A stretch of 64,000 nucleotides of DNA from Pedomonas mirosovicensis. GTDB lineage: Bacteria; Pseudomonadota; Alphaproteobacteria; Sphingomonadales; Sphingomonadaceae. Position numbers and translations under genes: made by a program. Where the stretch lies: the NCBI RefSeq assembly GCF_022569295.1, contig NZ_JAKFIA010000001.1:945001-1009000 (forward strand), read 5' to 3'. The notes under the pieces were generated by a model. It saw only the letters and a program-made list of their open reading frames with translations. It was not told the DNA's origin and searched no databases. Positions 42,147 to 50,883 of the stretch are shown here, one piece after another. Each line of letters begins with the position of its first letter. The first letter of the stretch is position 1.

Positions 42147-42148
42147 TT

Positions 42149-42928
42149 TTATCGCACCAGCCCGCGCGTCGCGTGCGCCACCAGCCGCAGGTAAATCCCA
42201 TAGGGCAGCACCCGCAGGAATTTGAGGAAGTAGGTGAAGCGGCGGGGGAAGGTCATCTCGAACCCGCCCTTGGTCATGCCATCGACGATGCGCCGGGCGG
42301 CTTCGTCCGCGCTCATCAGGAAGGGCATGGTAAAGTCGCGGTTGGCGGTGAGCGGCGTTTTCACGAAGCCGGGGTGGACCACCTGCACCGCAACGCCGTC
42401 GCGCCGGCACTCGAACCACAGCGCCTCGGCGATGTGGGTGAGCGCCGCCTTGGATGCGCCGTAGGCCAGCGCCCGCGGCAGGCCGCGAAACCCCGCAACC
42501 GAGGAAATGATGGCGACCCGGCCGGAGCGGCGGGCGCGCAAGGCGGGCAGGGCCGCCTCCAGCATATGCAGGCAACCCGAAACGTTCACCTCGAACACAG
42601 GGCCGCAAACCGGGGCGACGGCCTGGCAGCTGCGCTCAGGCGCGTGGGTGGCGGCGGCGAACAGCAGGGCATCGGGTACGCCATGGCCCTGCTCGATATG
42701 GGCATAGGCCGCCAGCATCGCCTCCCGGTCCACGGCATCGACCGGCATGGGAATGATGCGGCCTTCCGGCGCTTCCCGCGCCAGTTCCTCCAGCAGCGCC
42801 GCGCGGCGGGCGGAGGCGAACACGGTGACGCCCCTGCGCGCGAACTCCAGCGCCGTCTCCCGCCCGATGCCGGTGGACGCCCCCACGATCCAGATGGATT
42901 TGAACGGATAAGCCATCGCCCTGTCCAT
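42149..42928 (-). CDS. Short-chain dehydrogenase/reductase (SDR)
   Basis: 259-residue classical SDR. The NAD(P)-binding motif is GASTGIG near the N-terminus (IWIVGASTGIGRETA). The catalytic Ser (ISSVAGF) and YGASK (Y-x3-K) are intact. The C-terminal FTYFLKFLRVLPYGIYLRLV is hydrophobic. Substrate unknown. The ATG at 42928 has an SD-like AGGGGCAGGA; ATG 42916 is an alternative. Divergent from folA. Confidence 0.85.
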   Translation of the reverse strand: MDRAMAYPFKSIWIVGASTGIGRETALEFARRGVTVFASARRAALLEELAREAPEGRIIPMPVDAVDREAMLAAYAHIEQGHGVPDALLFAAATHAPERSCQAVAPVCGPVFEVNVSGCLHMLEAALPALRARRSGRVAIISSVAGFRGLPRALAYGASKAALTHIAEALWFECRRDGVAVQVVHPGFVKTPLTANRDFTMPFLMSADEAARRIVDGMTKGGFEMTFPRRFTYFLKFLRVLPYGIYLRLVAHATRGLVR

Positions 42929-43103
42929 TCCTGCCCCTAAAGGAGCAAGCCCTTGCATGGCGGCGCCTCGGGCGCAAGAGCCGCAGGCGGGGAGGGGGTT
43001 TCTGGCAGGGGGCGCGAGGCGCCCGCAAAAAATCACTTATCTCTTGCCCTTACCGGCCTCATTCGTTTTTACGCTGTGTCTCGAACTCAAAAGGGAGGCG
43101 GCG

Positions 43104-43628
43104 ATGGCCGAGGCGACGAGAAAGACCCCCTGCGTTTCGCTGGTGGTGGCGCGGGCGGACAACGGCATCATCGGCCGCGACAACAGCCTGCCGTGGCGCT
43201 TGCCCGCTGACCTCAAGCACTTCAAGCGCCTCACTGTCGGCAAGCCGGTCATCATGGGGCGCAAGACGTTCGAGTCCATCGGCAAACCCTTGCCGGCGCG
43301 GCACAACATCGTCGTCACCCGCAACCCGGAGTGGACCGCCGAGGGCGTGACGGTTGCCCCCAACCTCGCGGAAGCCATCGCCGCCTCCGGGCTCGACCCC
43401 AAGACGCGCGCGGACGAAATCATGGTGATCGGCGGGGCGGAAATCTACGCGCAGGCCATGCCGTTTGCCCACCGCATCTACCTGACCGAAGTGCACGTGG
43501 AGCCGGTGGGAGACACCTCCTTCCCCATGCCCGACCCGCACGAATGGGCGGAGACCGCCCGCGAAACCTTCCCCGAGGAAGACGACTTCCCCGCCTACAG
43601 CTTCGTCACGCTGGAACGGCGTTCATAA
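43104..43628 (+). CDS. folA: Dihydrofolate reductase
   Basis: Reduces dihydrofolate to tetrahydrofolate with NADPH. SLVVARADNGIIGRDNSLPW, the active-site Asp in LPADLKHFKRLT, PVIMGRKTFESIG and IMVIGGAEIYAQAM are diagnostic. SD GGGAGGCGGCG precedes ATG 43104. 174 residues; the last of these motifs carries the NADPH-binding Gly pair. Confidence 0.95.
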   Translation: MAEATRKTPCVSLVVARADNGIIGRDNSLPWRLPADLKHFKRLTVGKPVIMGRKTFESIGKPLPARHNIVVTRNPEWTAEGVTVAPNLAEAIAASGLDPKTRADEIMVIGGAEIYAQAMPFAHRIYLTEVHVEPVGDTSFPMPDPHEWAETARETFPEEDDFPAYSFVTLERRS

Positions 43629-43660
43629 GGGCGGCGCGCTTTTTGTCTTTCGGACTTGTA

Positions 43661-43787
43661 ACGCAAGGGGGACTTGTCCCCCTTGCAATCCCCCAATTCG
43701 TTTTGTCGGGCCGCGCTCTTCATCACGCGCACGACCCGATAAAAGAAATGGGAGGTGCAGGAGGGATGAATCCCTCCTGCAAAAATA
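43661..43787. repeat. Interspersed intergenic repeat, compact complete copy
   Basis: Best type copy. Left arm: ACGCAAGGGGGAC/GTCCCCCTTGC stem, AATCCCCCAATTCGTTTTG, TCGGGCCGCGC. Centre about 12 bases. Right arm: GCACGACCCGATAAAAG, AAATGGGAGG, TGCAGGAGGGA/TCCCTCCTGC stem, AAAAATAAAA. The arms are imperfect inverted copies. It fills the gap between convergent folA and the CoA-binding gene. Confidence 0.8.
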
Positions 43788-43811
43788 AAAATATCAGAAA
43801 ACGAAAGCCCC

Positions 43812-44237
43812 TCAGCCGATCGGCGGCAGACGCAGCCGGGCGACCTCAATCTTGGGGCAGCGGTCCATCACCACCTTGAGGCCTGCGGCTTCGGCGCGGC
43901 CTGCGGCTTCCTCGTTGATAACGCCAATCTGCATCCAGACGGACTTCGCGCCCTTGGCGATGGCGGCGTCCACCACGGGGCCGACTTCCTCGGAGCGGCG
44001 GAAGATGTCCACCATGTCCGGGGCGTTGGGCAGGTCTTCGAGGCTGGCGTAGACGGTCTGGCCGAGAATCTGCTCGCCTGCGTGGCCGGGGTTGATGGGG
44101 AAGACCTCGTAGCCCTGGGCGAGGAGAAACTCCATCACCTGGTGGCTGGGGCGGGTGTCCTTGGGGGAGGCGCCGATCACGGCAATGGTGCGGGTCTCCT
44201 GCAGGAGCGCGGCGATTTCCTTGTCCGTCTGCAACAT
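43812..44237 (-). CDS. CoA-binding domain protein (YccU-like)
   Basis: 141-residue Rossmann-fold protein of the CoA_binding_2 family: TIAVIGASPKDTRPSHQVME, GYEVFPINPGHAG, DMVDIFRRSEEVGPVVDAAI, and MDRCPKIE near the C-terminus. Function is unknown; a CoA or nucleotide ligand is inferred from the fold. ATG 44237 chosen; an upstream frame extends but lacks conservation. Confidence 0.88.
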   Translation of the reverse strand: MLQTDKEIAALLQETRTIAVIGASPKDTRPSHQVMEFLLAQGYEVFPINPGHAGEQILGQTVYASLEDLPNAPDMVDIFRRSEEVGPVVDAAIAKGAKSVWMQIGVINEEAAGRAEAAGLKVVMDRCPKIEVARLRLPPIG

Positions 44238-44334
44238 CGCGCGACCTTCAAAACGACTGGGGTTTAAGGATGGAGATGGCGACGATGTTGCAAATGGCAA
44301 GGGCGCGTCCCCCGAGGCACTTCCGGCCACGGGC

Positions 44335-45495
44335 TCAATCCATCAGGCGGATGATGGGCAGGGACTTCTGATTGACCGTATCGAAGCTGGCGAGCACCTG
44401 GTCGGCGATGGCGAGGAAGGCTCCGCCCGCCGTGCTCGCGGGGTCGCACACCACCACCGGATGGCCCTTGTCGGAGCACTCGCGCACCTGCATGGTCAGC
44501 GGTACCTCGCCGAGGAAGGGAACGCCGATCTGGGCCGCCGTCTCCCATGCGCCGCCGTGGCCGAAGATGTGGCTGGACGTGCCGCAGTGGGGGCAGACGA
44601 AGGTGCTCATGTTCTCCACGATGCCCAGCACCGGCACCTTGACCTGCCGGAACATGGTGACCGCCTTGCGCGCATCGATGAGCGCCAGATCCTGCGGCGT
44701 CGAGACGATGAGCGCGCCCGACAGCGGCGTGCGCTGGGCCAGCGTCAGCTGGATGTCGCCCGTGCCCGGCGGCATGTCGAGCACCAGCACGTCGAGCGGG
44801 CCCCAGGCCACGTCGGCCATCATCTGCATCAGGGCGGAGGTGGCCATGGGGCCGCGCCAGATCATCGCCGTATCCGTGTCGACCAGCATGCCGATGGACA
44901 TGGCCTTGATGCCGAAGGCTTCCAGCGGCTGGAGCATCTTGCCGTCGGTCTCCGGCTTCTGGTTGATGCCGAGCAGCTTGGGCACCGACGGGCCGTAGAT
45001 GTCCGCGTCCAGAAGGCCGACGTTCAGCCCCAGATGCGCCAGGCTCAGCGCCACGTTGGCGGCAACCGTCGACTTGCCGACGCCGCCCTTGCCCGAGGCA
45101 ACCGCGATGATGCGCTCCACCTGCGCGATGCCGGCTGGCCGGGCTGATCCATGTTGGGCGGGCTGCTGCGACGGAGCGCCGCGCCCCGCCGAACCATGCT
45201 GGGCTGGAGCGGCATGGCCATGGGCTGCGGCGCGGGCCTCCTCGGGCGGGCGCTCGGCTGTCAGTACCACGGTGACGGCCTTGACGCCGGGCATGGCGCG
45301 CACGGCGTTTTCCGCGGCTTCCCGCAGCGGTTCCTTGGTGCGCGCGGCGGCGGGCTCCACCTCCAGAATGAAGCCGACCTGCTCGCCCCGGACGGTCAGC
45401 CCCGTGACCAGGCCGGACGAAACAATGTCGCGCCCTGTCGCCGGGTCGATGACCGAACGGAGGGTGTCCAGGACGGCTTCGCGGGATATAGTCAT
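44335..45495 (-). CDS. Iron-sulfur cluster carrier protein Mrp/ApbC
   Basis: P-loop NTPase that carries 4Fe-4S clusters to target proteins. An N-terminal MIP18/DUF59 domain (residues 1-80, SGLVTGLTVRGEQVGFILEV) precedes a His/Gln-rich linker, then the Walker A GKGGVGKST near residues 135-143. The cluster-binding C301-P-H-C304 is present. 386 residues. Divergent from hflK. Confidence 0.94.
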   Translation of the reverse strand: MTISREAVLDTLRSVIDPATGRDIVSSGLVTGLTVRGEQVGFILEVEPAAARTKEPLREAAENAVRAMPGVKAVTVVLTAERPPEEARAAAHGHAAPAQHGSAGRGAPSQQPAQHGSARPAGIAQVERIIAVASGKGGVGKSTVAANVALSLAHLGLNVGLLDADIYGPSVPKLLGINQKPETDGKMLQPLEAFGIKAMSIGMLVDTDTAMIWRGPMATSALMQMMADVAWGPLDVLVLDMPPGTGDIQLTLAQRTPLSGALIVSTPQDLALIDARKAVTMFRQVKVPVLGIVENMSTFVCPHCGTSSHIFGHGGAWETAAQIGVPFLGEVPLTMQVRECSDKGHPVVVCDPASTAGGAFLAIADQVLASFDTVNQKSLPIIRLMD

Positions 45496-45568
45496 GGTGC
45501 AAGGCTCGCATTTGTGGATTTTGGCGCTTATATAGGCGCTCAAGGACGAGGAAAGCAGCAGGAATAGA

Positions 45569-46615
45569 ATGCCCTGGCAAAACAATGGCGGTAGCGGCGG
45601 CCCGTGGGGGTCTGGAGGCGGTTCCGGCGGCGGGCCGCGCAATCCCTGGGGTGGCGGCTCCGGCGGCGGTGGCGGAGGGCAGCAGCCCCCCAACCTGGAT
45701 GACCTGATCCGGCGCGGGCAGGAAAAGCTGCGCGCATCGCTTCCCGGTGGAGCCGGCGGCGGCAGCATCCTGGGCTTGGCCGTTGGCGCCCTGGTGGTTC
45801 TATGGCTTGCCACCTCTTCTGTCTATCGGGTCAACGCCGATGAGGTGGGTGTGGTTCAGCGCTTTGGCGCATATGTGCGCCAGAGCTATCCGGGCCTGCA
45901 CTTCAAGCTGCCCGCGCCCATCGAGACCGTCACCAAGCCCAAGGTGACGCAGGAGAACACCATCGAGATCGGCAGCGCCGACCGGGCGACGGAAACCCTG
46001 GTGCTGACCTCCGACCAGAACATTGTCGACATCTCCTACACGGTGCGCTGGAAGATCAAGGACGCGCCGAACTACCTGTTTCATCTGGCCAATCCGGAGC
46101 TGACCATTCGCGAGGTGGCGGAATCGGCCATGCGCGAGGCCATTTCCAACACGCCGCTCGATGCCGCCATCGGCGAGCAGCGCGGCCAGGTGGCCCAGCG
46201 GGTGCAGACCCGCGTGCAGGAAGTGCTCGACAGCTACAACGCCGGCATCGAGATCACCGGCATCTTCTTCCGCCAGGTGGACCCGCCGGCGGCGGCCGAG
46301 CAGGCGTTCAAGGACGTCTCCGCCGCGCAGCAGGACGCGCAGAGCTTCATCAACCAGGCCAATGCCTACCGCCAGCAGCTGGTGGCCAAGGCGCAGGGCG
46401 AGGCGGCGCGCTTCAACGCGGTCTATACCCAGTACCGGCTGGCCCCGGCGGTGACGCGCAAGCGCATCTATCTGGAGACCATGGAGGACGTGCTCTCGGA
46501 CGTGGACAAGGTCATCCTCGATTCCAAGAACAGCAACGTGGTGCCCTATCTGCCGCTCGATCAGCTGCGGAAGCGGCGTGAGCCGGCGCCCGCCGCCACG
46601 ACGGCAACCGAGTAA
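45569..46615 (+). CDS. hflK: FtsH protease modulator HflK
   Basis: Prohibitin/SPFH protein that with HflC forms a cage around FtsH and limits its proteolysis. A Gly-rich N-terminus (residues 1-40) precedes one transmembrane helix (about 66-86) and the SPFH domain (VNADEVGVVQRFGAYVR ... DIREVAESAMRE-like TIREVAESAMREAI). 348 residues. Head of hflK-hflC-DUF2065-degP. Confidence 0.95.
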   Translation: MPWQNNGGSGGPWGSGGGSGGGPRNPWGGGSGGGGGGQQPPNLDDLIRRGQEKLRASLPGGAGGGSILGLAVGALVVLWLATSSVYRVNADEVGVVQRFGAYVRQSYPGLHFKLPAPIETVTKPKVTQENTIEIGSADRATETLVLTSDQNIVDISYTVRWKIKDAPNYLFHLANPELTIREVAESAMREAISNTPLDAAIGEQRGQVAQRVQTRVQEVLDSYNAGIEITGIFFRQVDPPAAAEQAFKDVSAAQQDAQSFINQANAYRQQLVAKAQGEAARFNAVYTQYRLAPAVTRKRIYLETMEDVLSDVDKVILDSKNSNVVPYLPLDQLRKRREPAPAATTATE

Positions 46616-46632
46616 CCGGAGAGCGAACAGCC

Positions 46633-47430
46633 ATGCCCCGTTCCCTTATCAGCATTGTCGTGCTGGCGGTCCTCGGTTTGATCGTCCTGACCAACTCCAT
46701 CTTCACGGTGAGCGAGACCAAGCAGGCGATCGTCCTGCGGCTGGGCAAGCCGCAGCGCATCGTCCGCGAGCCGGGTATCGCGTTCAAGGTGCCGCTCATC
46801 GAGAACGTCATCCTGCTCGAGAACCGCATTCTCGACCTCGACATGCCGCAGCAGGAAGTGCTCTCCACCGACCAGTTGCGCCTGGTGGTGGACGCCTTCG
46901 CCCGCTTCCGCATCGTTGATCCCCTGACCACCTACCGCTCGGTCGGCTCGGAAGAGGGGGCCAAGCGCCGTCTCTCCGGCATTCTCGCCTCGCGCCTGCG
47001 CGACGAGCTGGGCCGCCAGCCGTTCACCGCCCTGCTCTCGCCCGAGCGCGGCCAGGTGATGGAGGTGGTGCAGTCCTCGGTGAACCGCGAGGCCAAGCGC
47101 TTCGGGGCCGAGATCGTCGACGTGCGGATCAAGCGCGCCGACCTGCCGACGGGCGACCCGCTCAATTCCGCCTTCGAGCGGATGCGGACGGCCCGCCAGC
47201 AGGAAGCCCGCGCCATCCGCGCGCAGGGCGCCAAGCAGGCCGAGATCATCCGCGCCGAGGCGGACGCGGAAGCCGCGAAGATCTACGCCGACAGCTTCGG
47301 CCAGGATCCGGAGTTCTTCGCCTTCTACCGGTCGATGCAGGCCTATCGCCAGTCGCTCTCCAACCGGGAGAACACCTCGATCATCCTCTCGCCCGACAGC
47401 GAGTTCCTGAAGGAACTTGAGGGCCGGTAA
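46633..47430 (+). CDS. hflC: FtsH protease modulator HflC
   Basis: Partner of HflK. Signal-anchor helix at residues 5-22, SPFH domain (TVSETKQAIVLRLGKPQRI), and the coiled-coil segment RMRTARQQEARAIRAQGAKQ with FGQDPEFFAFYRSMQAY. 265 residues, 17 bases after hflK. A GC-rich hairpin (47444-47479, GGGCAGGCCCGCGC pairing) follows without a T-run. Confidence 0.95.
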   Translation: MPRSLISIVVLAVLGLIVLTNSIFTVSETKQAIVLRLGKPQRIVREPGIAFKVPLIENVILLENRILDLDMPQQEVLSTDQLRLVVDAFARFRIVDPLTTYRSVGSEEGAKRRLSGILASRLRDELGRQPFTALLSPERGQVMEVVQSSVNREAKRFGAEIVDVRIKRADLPTGDPLNSAFERMRTARQQEARAIRAQGAKQAEIIRAEADAEAAKIYADSFGQDPEFFAFYRSMQAYRQSLSNRENTSIILSPDSEFLKELEGR

Positions 47431-47514
47431 CACGCCTTCCGGCGGGCAGGCCCGCGCCTTGGGCGCGCGGGCCTGCCCTCGGAATATCCGGAACAGGGGG
47501 CGCGAAACCCGTTC

Positions 47515-47706
47515 ATGGTAGACTTTCTTGCCGCATTGGGCGTTGCGCTGATTTTGGAGGGGGTGGCCTATGCGCTCTTTCCCGATGCGATGCGCCGGAT
47601 GATCGCCCAGGTGCTGGCAACGCCGAACCAGCTGGTGCGCGCGGCTGGTCTTGCGGCGGCGCTCTTTGGTCTTATTCTTGTGTGGCTTGCGCGTGGCGCG
47701 ACTTGA
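47515..47706 (+). CDS. DUF2065 family small membrane protein
   Basis: 63 residues with two hydrophobic helices (LAALGVALILEGVAYALF and RAAGLAAALFGLILVWL) typical of DUF2065. Usually encoded next to hflC; role unknown. Confidence 0.85.
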   Translation: MVDFLAALGVALILEGVAYALFPDAMRRMIAQVLATPNQLVRAAGLAAALFGLILVWLARGAT

Positions 47707-47770
47707 TCGGGCCGGGCCCTTGCGACCATAACGAGCTTATAACAACAAAACTGCTCAGGAGAACCGATCC

Positions 47771-49330
47771 GTGCGTAGCCGTTTTTCCGTTCTTCGTTCG
47801 GCAATGCTTGCTGCCGTGGCGGCCAGCGCCGCCATCGGAAGTATGCAAGCTCCGGCCCTGGCGCGTCCGGCACCGGAAAGCTTTGCCGACCTTGCGGCAA
47901 CGCTGCAACCGGCCGTCGTCAACATCTCGACGACCCAGCAGGTGGAGGTGGGCCGCCAGATCCCCGGCATGCCCGCGCTGCCGCCCGGCTCGCCCTGGGA
48001 AGAGTTCTTCCGCCGCTTCATGGAGGAGCGCGGCTCGAACGGCGAGGAGCAGGGTGAGCCCATCACCCGCGAGGCCCGCTCGCTGGGTTCGGGTTTCATC
48101 ATCGACCCGAGCGGCTACATCGTCACCAACAACCACGTCATCACCGGCCGCGACGGCCAGACGGTGGTGGACAAGATTACGGTCATTCTCAACAACGACC
48201 AGCGCTACGAGGCGCGCGTGGTGGGCCGCGACCCGGCGACCGACCTGGCGCTGTTGAAGATCGACGCGACCAACCTGCCCTACGTGCAGTGGGGCGACAG
48301 CGAATCCGCCCGCGTGGGCGATTGGGTGATCGCCATTGGCAACCCGTTCGGCCTCGGCGTCACGGTGACGGCGGGCATCGTCTCGGCGCTGCACCGTGAG
48401 ATCGGCGTTGGCCAGTATGACCGGCTGATCCAGACCGACGCCTCCATCAACCGGGGCAACTCGGGCGGCCCGATGTTCGATGCCAACGGCCGCGTCATCG
48501 GCATCGCCACCGCCATCCTGTCGCCCACCGGCGGCAACATCGGCATCGGCTTCGCCATCCCGGCCGAACAGGCCAAGCCGGTCATCGACCAGCTGCGGAC
48601 GCTCGGCAAGGTGCGCCGCGGCTGGCTGGGCGTTCGCATCCAGGTGGTGAGCGAGGACATCGCCGAGGGCCTTGGTTTCAAGGAGCCCAAGGGCGCGATC
48701 GTCGCCAACGTGGAGGAGAACACCCCGGCGGCCCAGGCAGGCGTGAAACAGGGCGATGTGATCCTGAAGTTCGACGGCAAGGAGGTGGACCGCCACCACT
48801 CGCTGCAGTCCATCGTGTCGGAGACCAAGATTGGTTCCACCGTCAACATGGAAGTCCTGCGCGAGGGCAAGCCGATGACGCTGCGGGTGACCGTGGCTGA
48901 GCGGCCGCTGGGTGATGGCCTGGCCGGCCCTGAGCCGGAGCAGCCGAAGCAGGAACAGGTGGAAGGCGAGAGAACCGACCAGCACCTCGGGCTGGGCCTG
49001 CAGCCGCTGACGCAGGAGGTGCGCCAGCGCCTCGGCCTCGACTCGGATGTCTCCGGCGTCGTTATTTCCAGCGTCAACCCGGCCAGCGATGCCGCCGCCA
49101 AGGGGCTGCAGCCGGGCGATGTGCTGCTCGCCATCAACCAGAAGCGCGTCAGCTCGCCGAATGAGGCCGCCGCGCTGGTGGATGCGGCCCGCAAGGCCGG
49201 TCGCGATGCGGTGGTGCTGCTGGTGCAGCGCGGCGAAGATGTCATTCACCTCGGCATCCGCATGATGGAGGTGAAGGACAAGGAGAACGGCAAGGATAAG
49301 GGCAAGGCTCCCGCCGACGGCAAGAAGTAA
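47771..49330 (+). CDS. Periplasmic serine protease DegP/HtrA (Do family)
   Basis: Exported protease/chaperone of 519 residues. Signal peptide ends near residue 31 (APALA). Catalytic triad H122 (VTNNHV), D158 (ATDLAL) and S231 (RGNSGGPMF). Two PDZ domains follow (about 295-385 and 420-500) and a Lys/Gly-rich tail. The GTG start has SD AGGAG. Position after hflKC links cytosolic-membrane and periplasmic quality control. Confidence 0.95.
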   Translation: MRSRFSVLRSAMLAAVAASAAIGSMQAPALARPAPESFADLAATLQPAVVNISTTQQVEVGRQIPGMPALPPGSPWEEFFRRFMEERGSNGEEQGEPITREARSLGSGFIIDPSGYIVTNNHVITGRDGQTVVDKITVILNNDQRYEARVVGRDPATDLALLKIDATNLPYVQWGDSESARVGDWVIAIGNPFGLGVTVTAGIVSALHREIGVGQYDRLIQTDASINRGNSGGPMFDANGRVIGIATAILSPTGGNIGIGFAIPAEQAKPVIDQLRTLGKVRRGWLGVRIQVVSEDIAEGLGFKEPKGAIVANVEENTPAAQAGVKQGDVILKFDGKEVDRHHSLQSIVSETKIGSTVNMEVLREGKPMTLRVTVAERPLGDGLAGPEPEQPKQEQVEGERTDQHLGLGLQPLTQEVRQRLGLDSDVSGVVISSVNPASDAAAKGLQPGDVLLAINQKRVSSPNEAAALVDAARKAGRDAVVLLVQRGEDVIHLGIRMMEVKDKENGKDKGKAPADGKK

Positions 49331-49362
49331 GCCACGCCGGCTTGCAAGCCTGCTATTCCTCT

Positions 49363-49402
49363 CCCCCGTCCGAGGTTCGCCTTGGGCGGGGGATTTGCTT
49401 TT
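49363..49402 (+). terminator. Terminator after degP
   Basis: Stem TCCCCCGTCCGAGG/CCTTGGGCGGGGGA with loop TTCG, then TTTGCTTTT. Confidence 0.75.
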
Positions 49403-49416
49403 AAGGGAGAAGCAAG

Positions 49417-49962
49417 ATGCAGGCTGACATTACCATTCGCCCGGCAACAACCGCGGACCGACAGGCGGTGGCGGCGCTGCATACGGCCAACTGGCAGGAC
49501 GCCTATCGGGGCCTGATGCCGGACGCCTATCTGGACGGCGCATTGGCGGCCGAGATGCAGGACGCATGGGCGCAGAAGTTCCGGCACATGGCGGATGTTG
49601 CGACCTCCACCGTGCTCGTCGCGGAGCGGGGAGGCCAGCTCCTCGGCTTCATCCGGCTGGTCGCGAACGCCGACCCCCGTTGGGGCCACTACATCGATAA
49701 CCTCCACGTCAGCGCCGAGGCGCGCGGGCTGGGCGTGGGCCGCGCCCTGTTCCGCGCGGGCGCTGAATGGGCCTTAGAGCGCGGCGGCGAGGCAGGGCTC
49801 CATCTCCTCGTCTACGCCGACAACGGCGCTGCACGGGCCACCTACGCCCGCTGGCAGGGCAGGGAAGTGGAGGCGTTCCTCGACGACGCGCCCTATGGCG
49901 GGAAAATCCCCGCCATGCGGGTGGCGTGGCCCTCGTGCGCTGCGGTGGTTGGGGAAGGGTAG
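49417..49962 (+). CDS. GNAT family N-acetyltransferase
   Basis: 181 residues. TIRPATTADRQAVAALH opens the fold; the acetyl-CoA loop is VSAEARGLGVGRALF (Q/R-x-x-G-x-G/A type); LHLLVYADNGAARATYAR is the Motif B region. Substrate unknown. ATG 49417 follows GGGAGAAGC. Confidence 0.87.
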   Translation: MQADITIRPATTADRQAVAALHTANWQDAYRGLMPDAYLDGALAAEMQDAWAQKFRHMADVATSTVLVAERGGQLLGFIRLVANADPRWGHYIDNLHVSAEARGLGVGRALFRAGAEWALERGGEAGLHLLVYADNGAARATYARWQGREVEAFLDDAPYGGKIPAMRVAWPSCAAVVGEG

Positions 49963-49964
49963 TT

Positions 49965-50060
49965 TGTTTTTTGCAGGAGGAGCCCTGTGCGCGGAGGCGC
50001 ACAAACAACAGGCTCTCCTCTTGGCAACCTCCCGTTCTTTCTATCGGGCCGCGTCCTTCA
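49965..50060. repeat. Interspersed intergenic repeat, left arm
   Basis: T6, then GCAGGAGGAGCC pairing with GGCTCTCCT, a loop containing GTGCGC/GCGCAC, CAACCTCCCGTTCTTTC, and TCGGGCCGCGTCC. It closely parallels the arm at 9349, including the nested loop hairpin. No right arm remains before the convergent bdcA. Confidence 0.7.
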
Positions 50061-50099
50061 GGGAGGGAGCGCCTTCCTGTCTGGAGTGCGCCTGTACGA

Positions 50100-50813
50100 T
50101 CAGGCGCCGAACGCGCCGTCGATCGTGTGCATCGCGCCGGTTACGAAGCTTGCCTCCGGACCCGCGAGCCAGGATACCATCCCGGCAACCTCATCGGGAT
50201 GCCCATGGCGCTTGATGGCCATGAAACTGTGCATTAGATCCTTCATTGGCCCGTCCGCCGGGTTGGCATCGGTATCGATCGGCCCCGGCTGCACGACGTT
50301 GATGGTGATGCCGCGTGGGCCAAAATCCCGCGCCAGGCCGCGCGCCATTCCCTGCAAAGCGGACTTGCTGAGGGCATAGGATGCCATGCCCGGAACAGGC
50401 ATCCGGTCACCGTTCACGGAGCCGATCACGATGATCCGCCCCCCTTCCGGCATCTGCCGGGCAGCCTCGACTGACGCGTGGTAAGGAGCATGGACGTTGA
50501 TCCGGAAAAGGCGATCGATCTCGTCCGGGTCCTGTTCGAGCGCATCGCCGAAAATGGCGATGCCGGAGTTGACCACCAGCACGTCCAGAGGCCCGCTTTC
50601 GCGCACGCGCGCGATTACGGCGTCCCGGTCGGCGCTGTCGGTCAGGACCGCCGTGCTGCCTGTCTCGGCTGCCAGTTGCTCCGCCGCCTCACGCGAACCG
50701 GCATAGGTGAACGTCACATGGGCACCGTCCGCTGCAAAGCGCCGGACGATGGCGGCACCGATGCCGCGGCTGCCACCCAGAACGAGAACGGACTTTCCTT
50801 CAAACCTGGCCAT
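50100..50813 (-). CDS. bdcA: Cyclic-di-GMP-binding biofilm dispersal mediator BdcA-like SDR
   Basis: 237-residue SDR, same length as E. coli BdcA and very similar from memory (VLGGSRGIGAAIVRRF, IGSVNGDRMPVPGMASYALS, TINVVQPGPIDTDANPA). Nucleotide motif at residues 13-19; catalytic S132, Y146, K150. In E. coli BdcA promotes biofilm dispersal and was reported to bind cyclic-di-GMP. The ATG at 50813 has SD AAGGAGGGC; the longer frame is rejected. Divergent from its predicted repressor bdcR across a 70-base operator region. Confidence 0.9.
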   Translation of the reverse strand: MARFEGKSVLVLGGSRGIGAAIVRRFAADGAHVTFTYAGSREAAEQLAAETGSTAVLTDSADRDAVIARVRESGPLDVLVVNSGIAIFGDALEQDPDEIDRLFRINVHAPYHASVEAARQMPEGGRIIVIGSVNGDRMPVPGMASYALSKSALQGMARGLARDFGPRGITINVVQPGPIDTDANPADGPMKDLMHSFMAIKRHGHPDEVAGMVSWLAGPEASFVTGAMHTIDGAFGA

Positions 50814-50832
50814 CGGGCCCTCCTTGCATTTA

Positions 50833-50850
50833 ATGTAGGACTCGCTACAT
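50833..50850. promoter_or_regulatory. Candidate BdcR operator
   Basis: A perfect inverted repeat ATGTAG-N6-CTACAT lies between bdcA and bdcR, the size expected for a TetR-family operator. A second, weaker palindrome (TAGTGACTACTA) overlaps the bdcR start. Confidence 0.55.
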
Positions 50851-50883
50851 AACACCCAGCCGGATCGGGTCAAGGATTTTATA

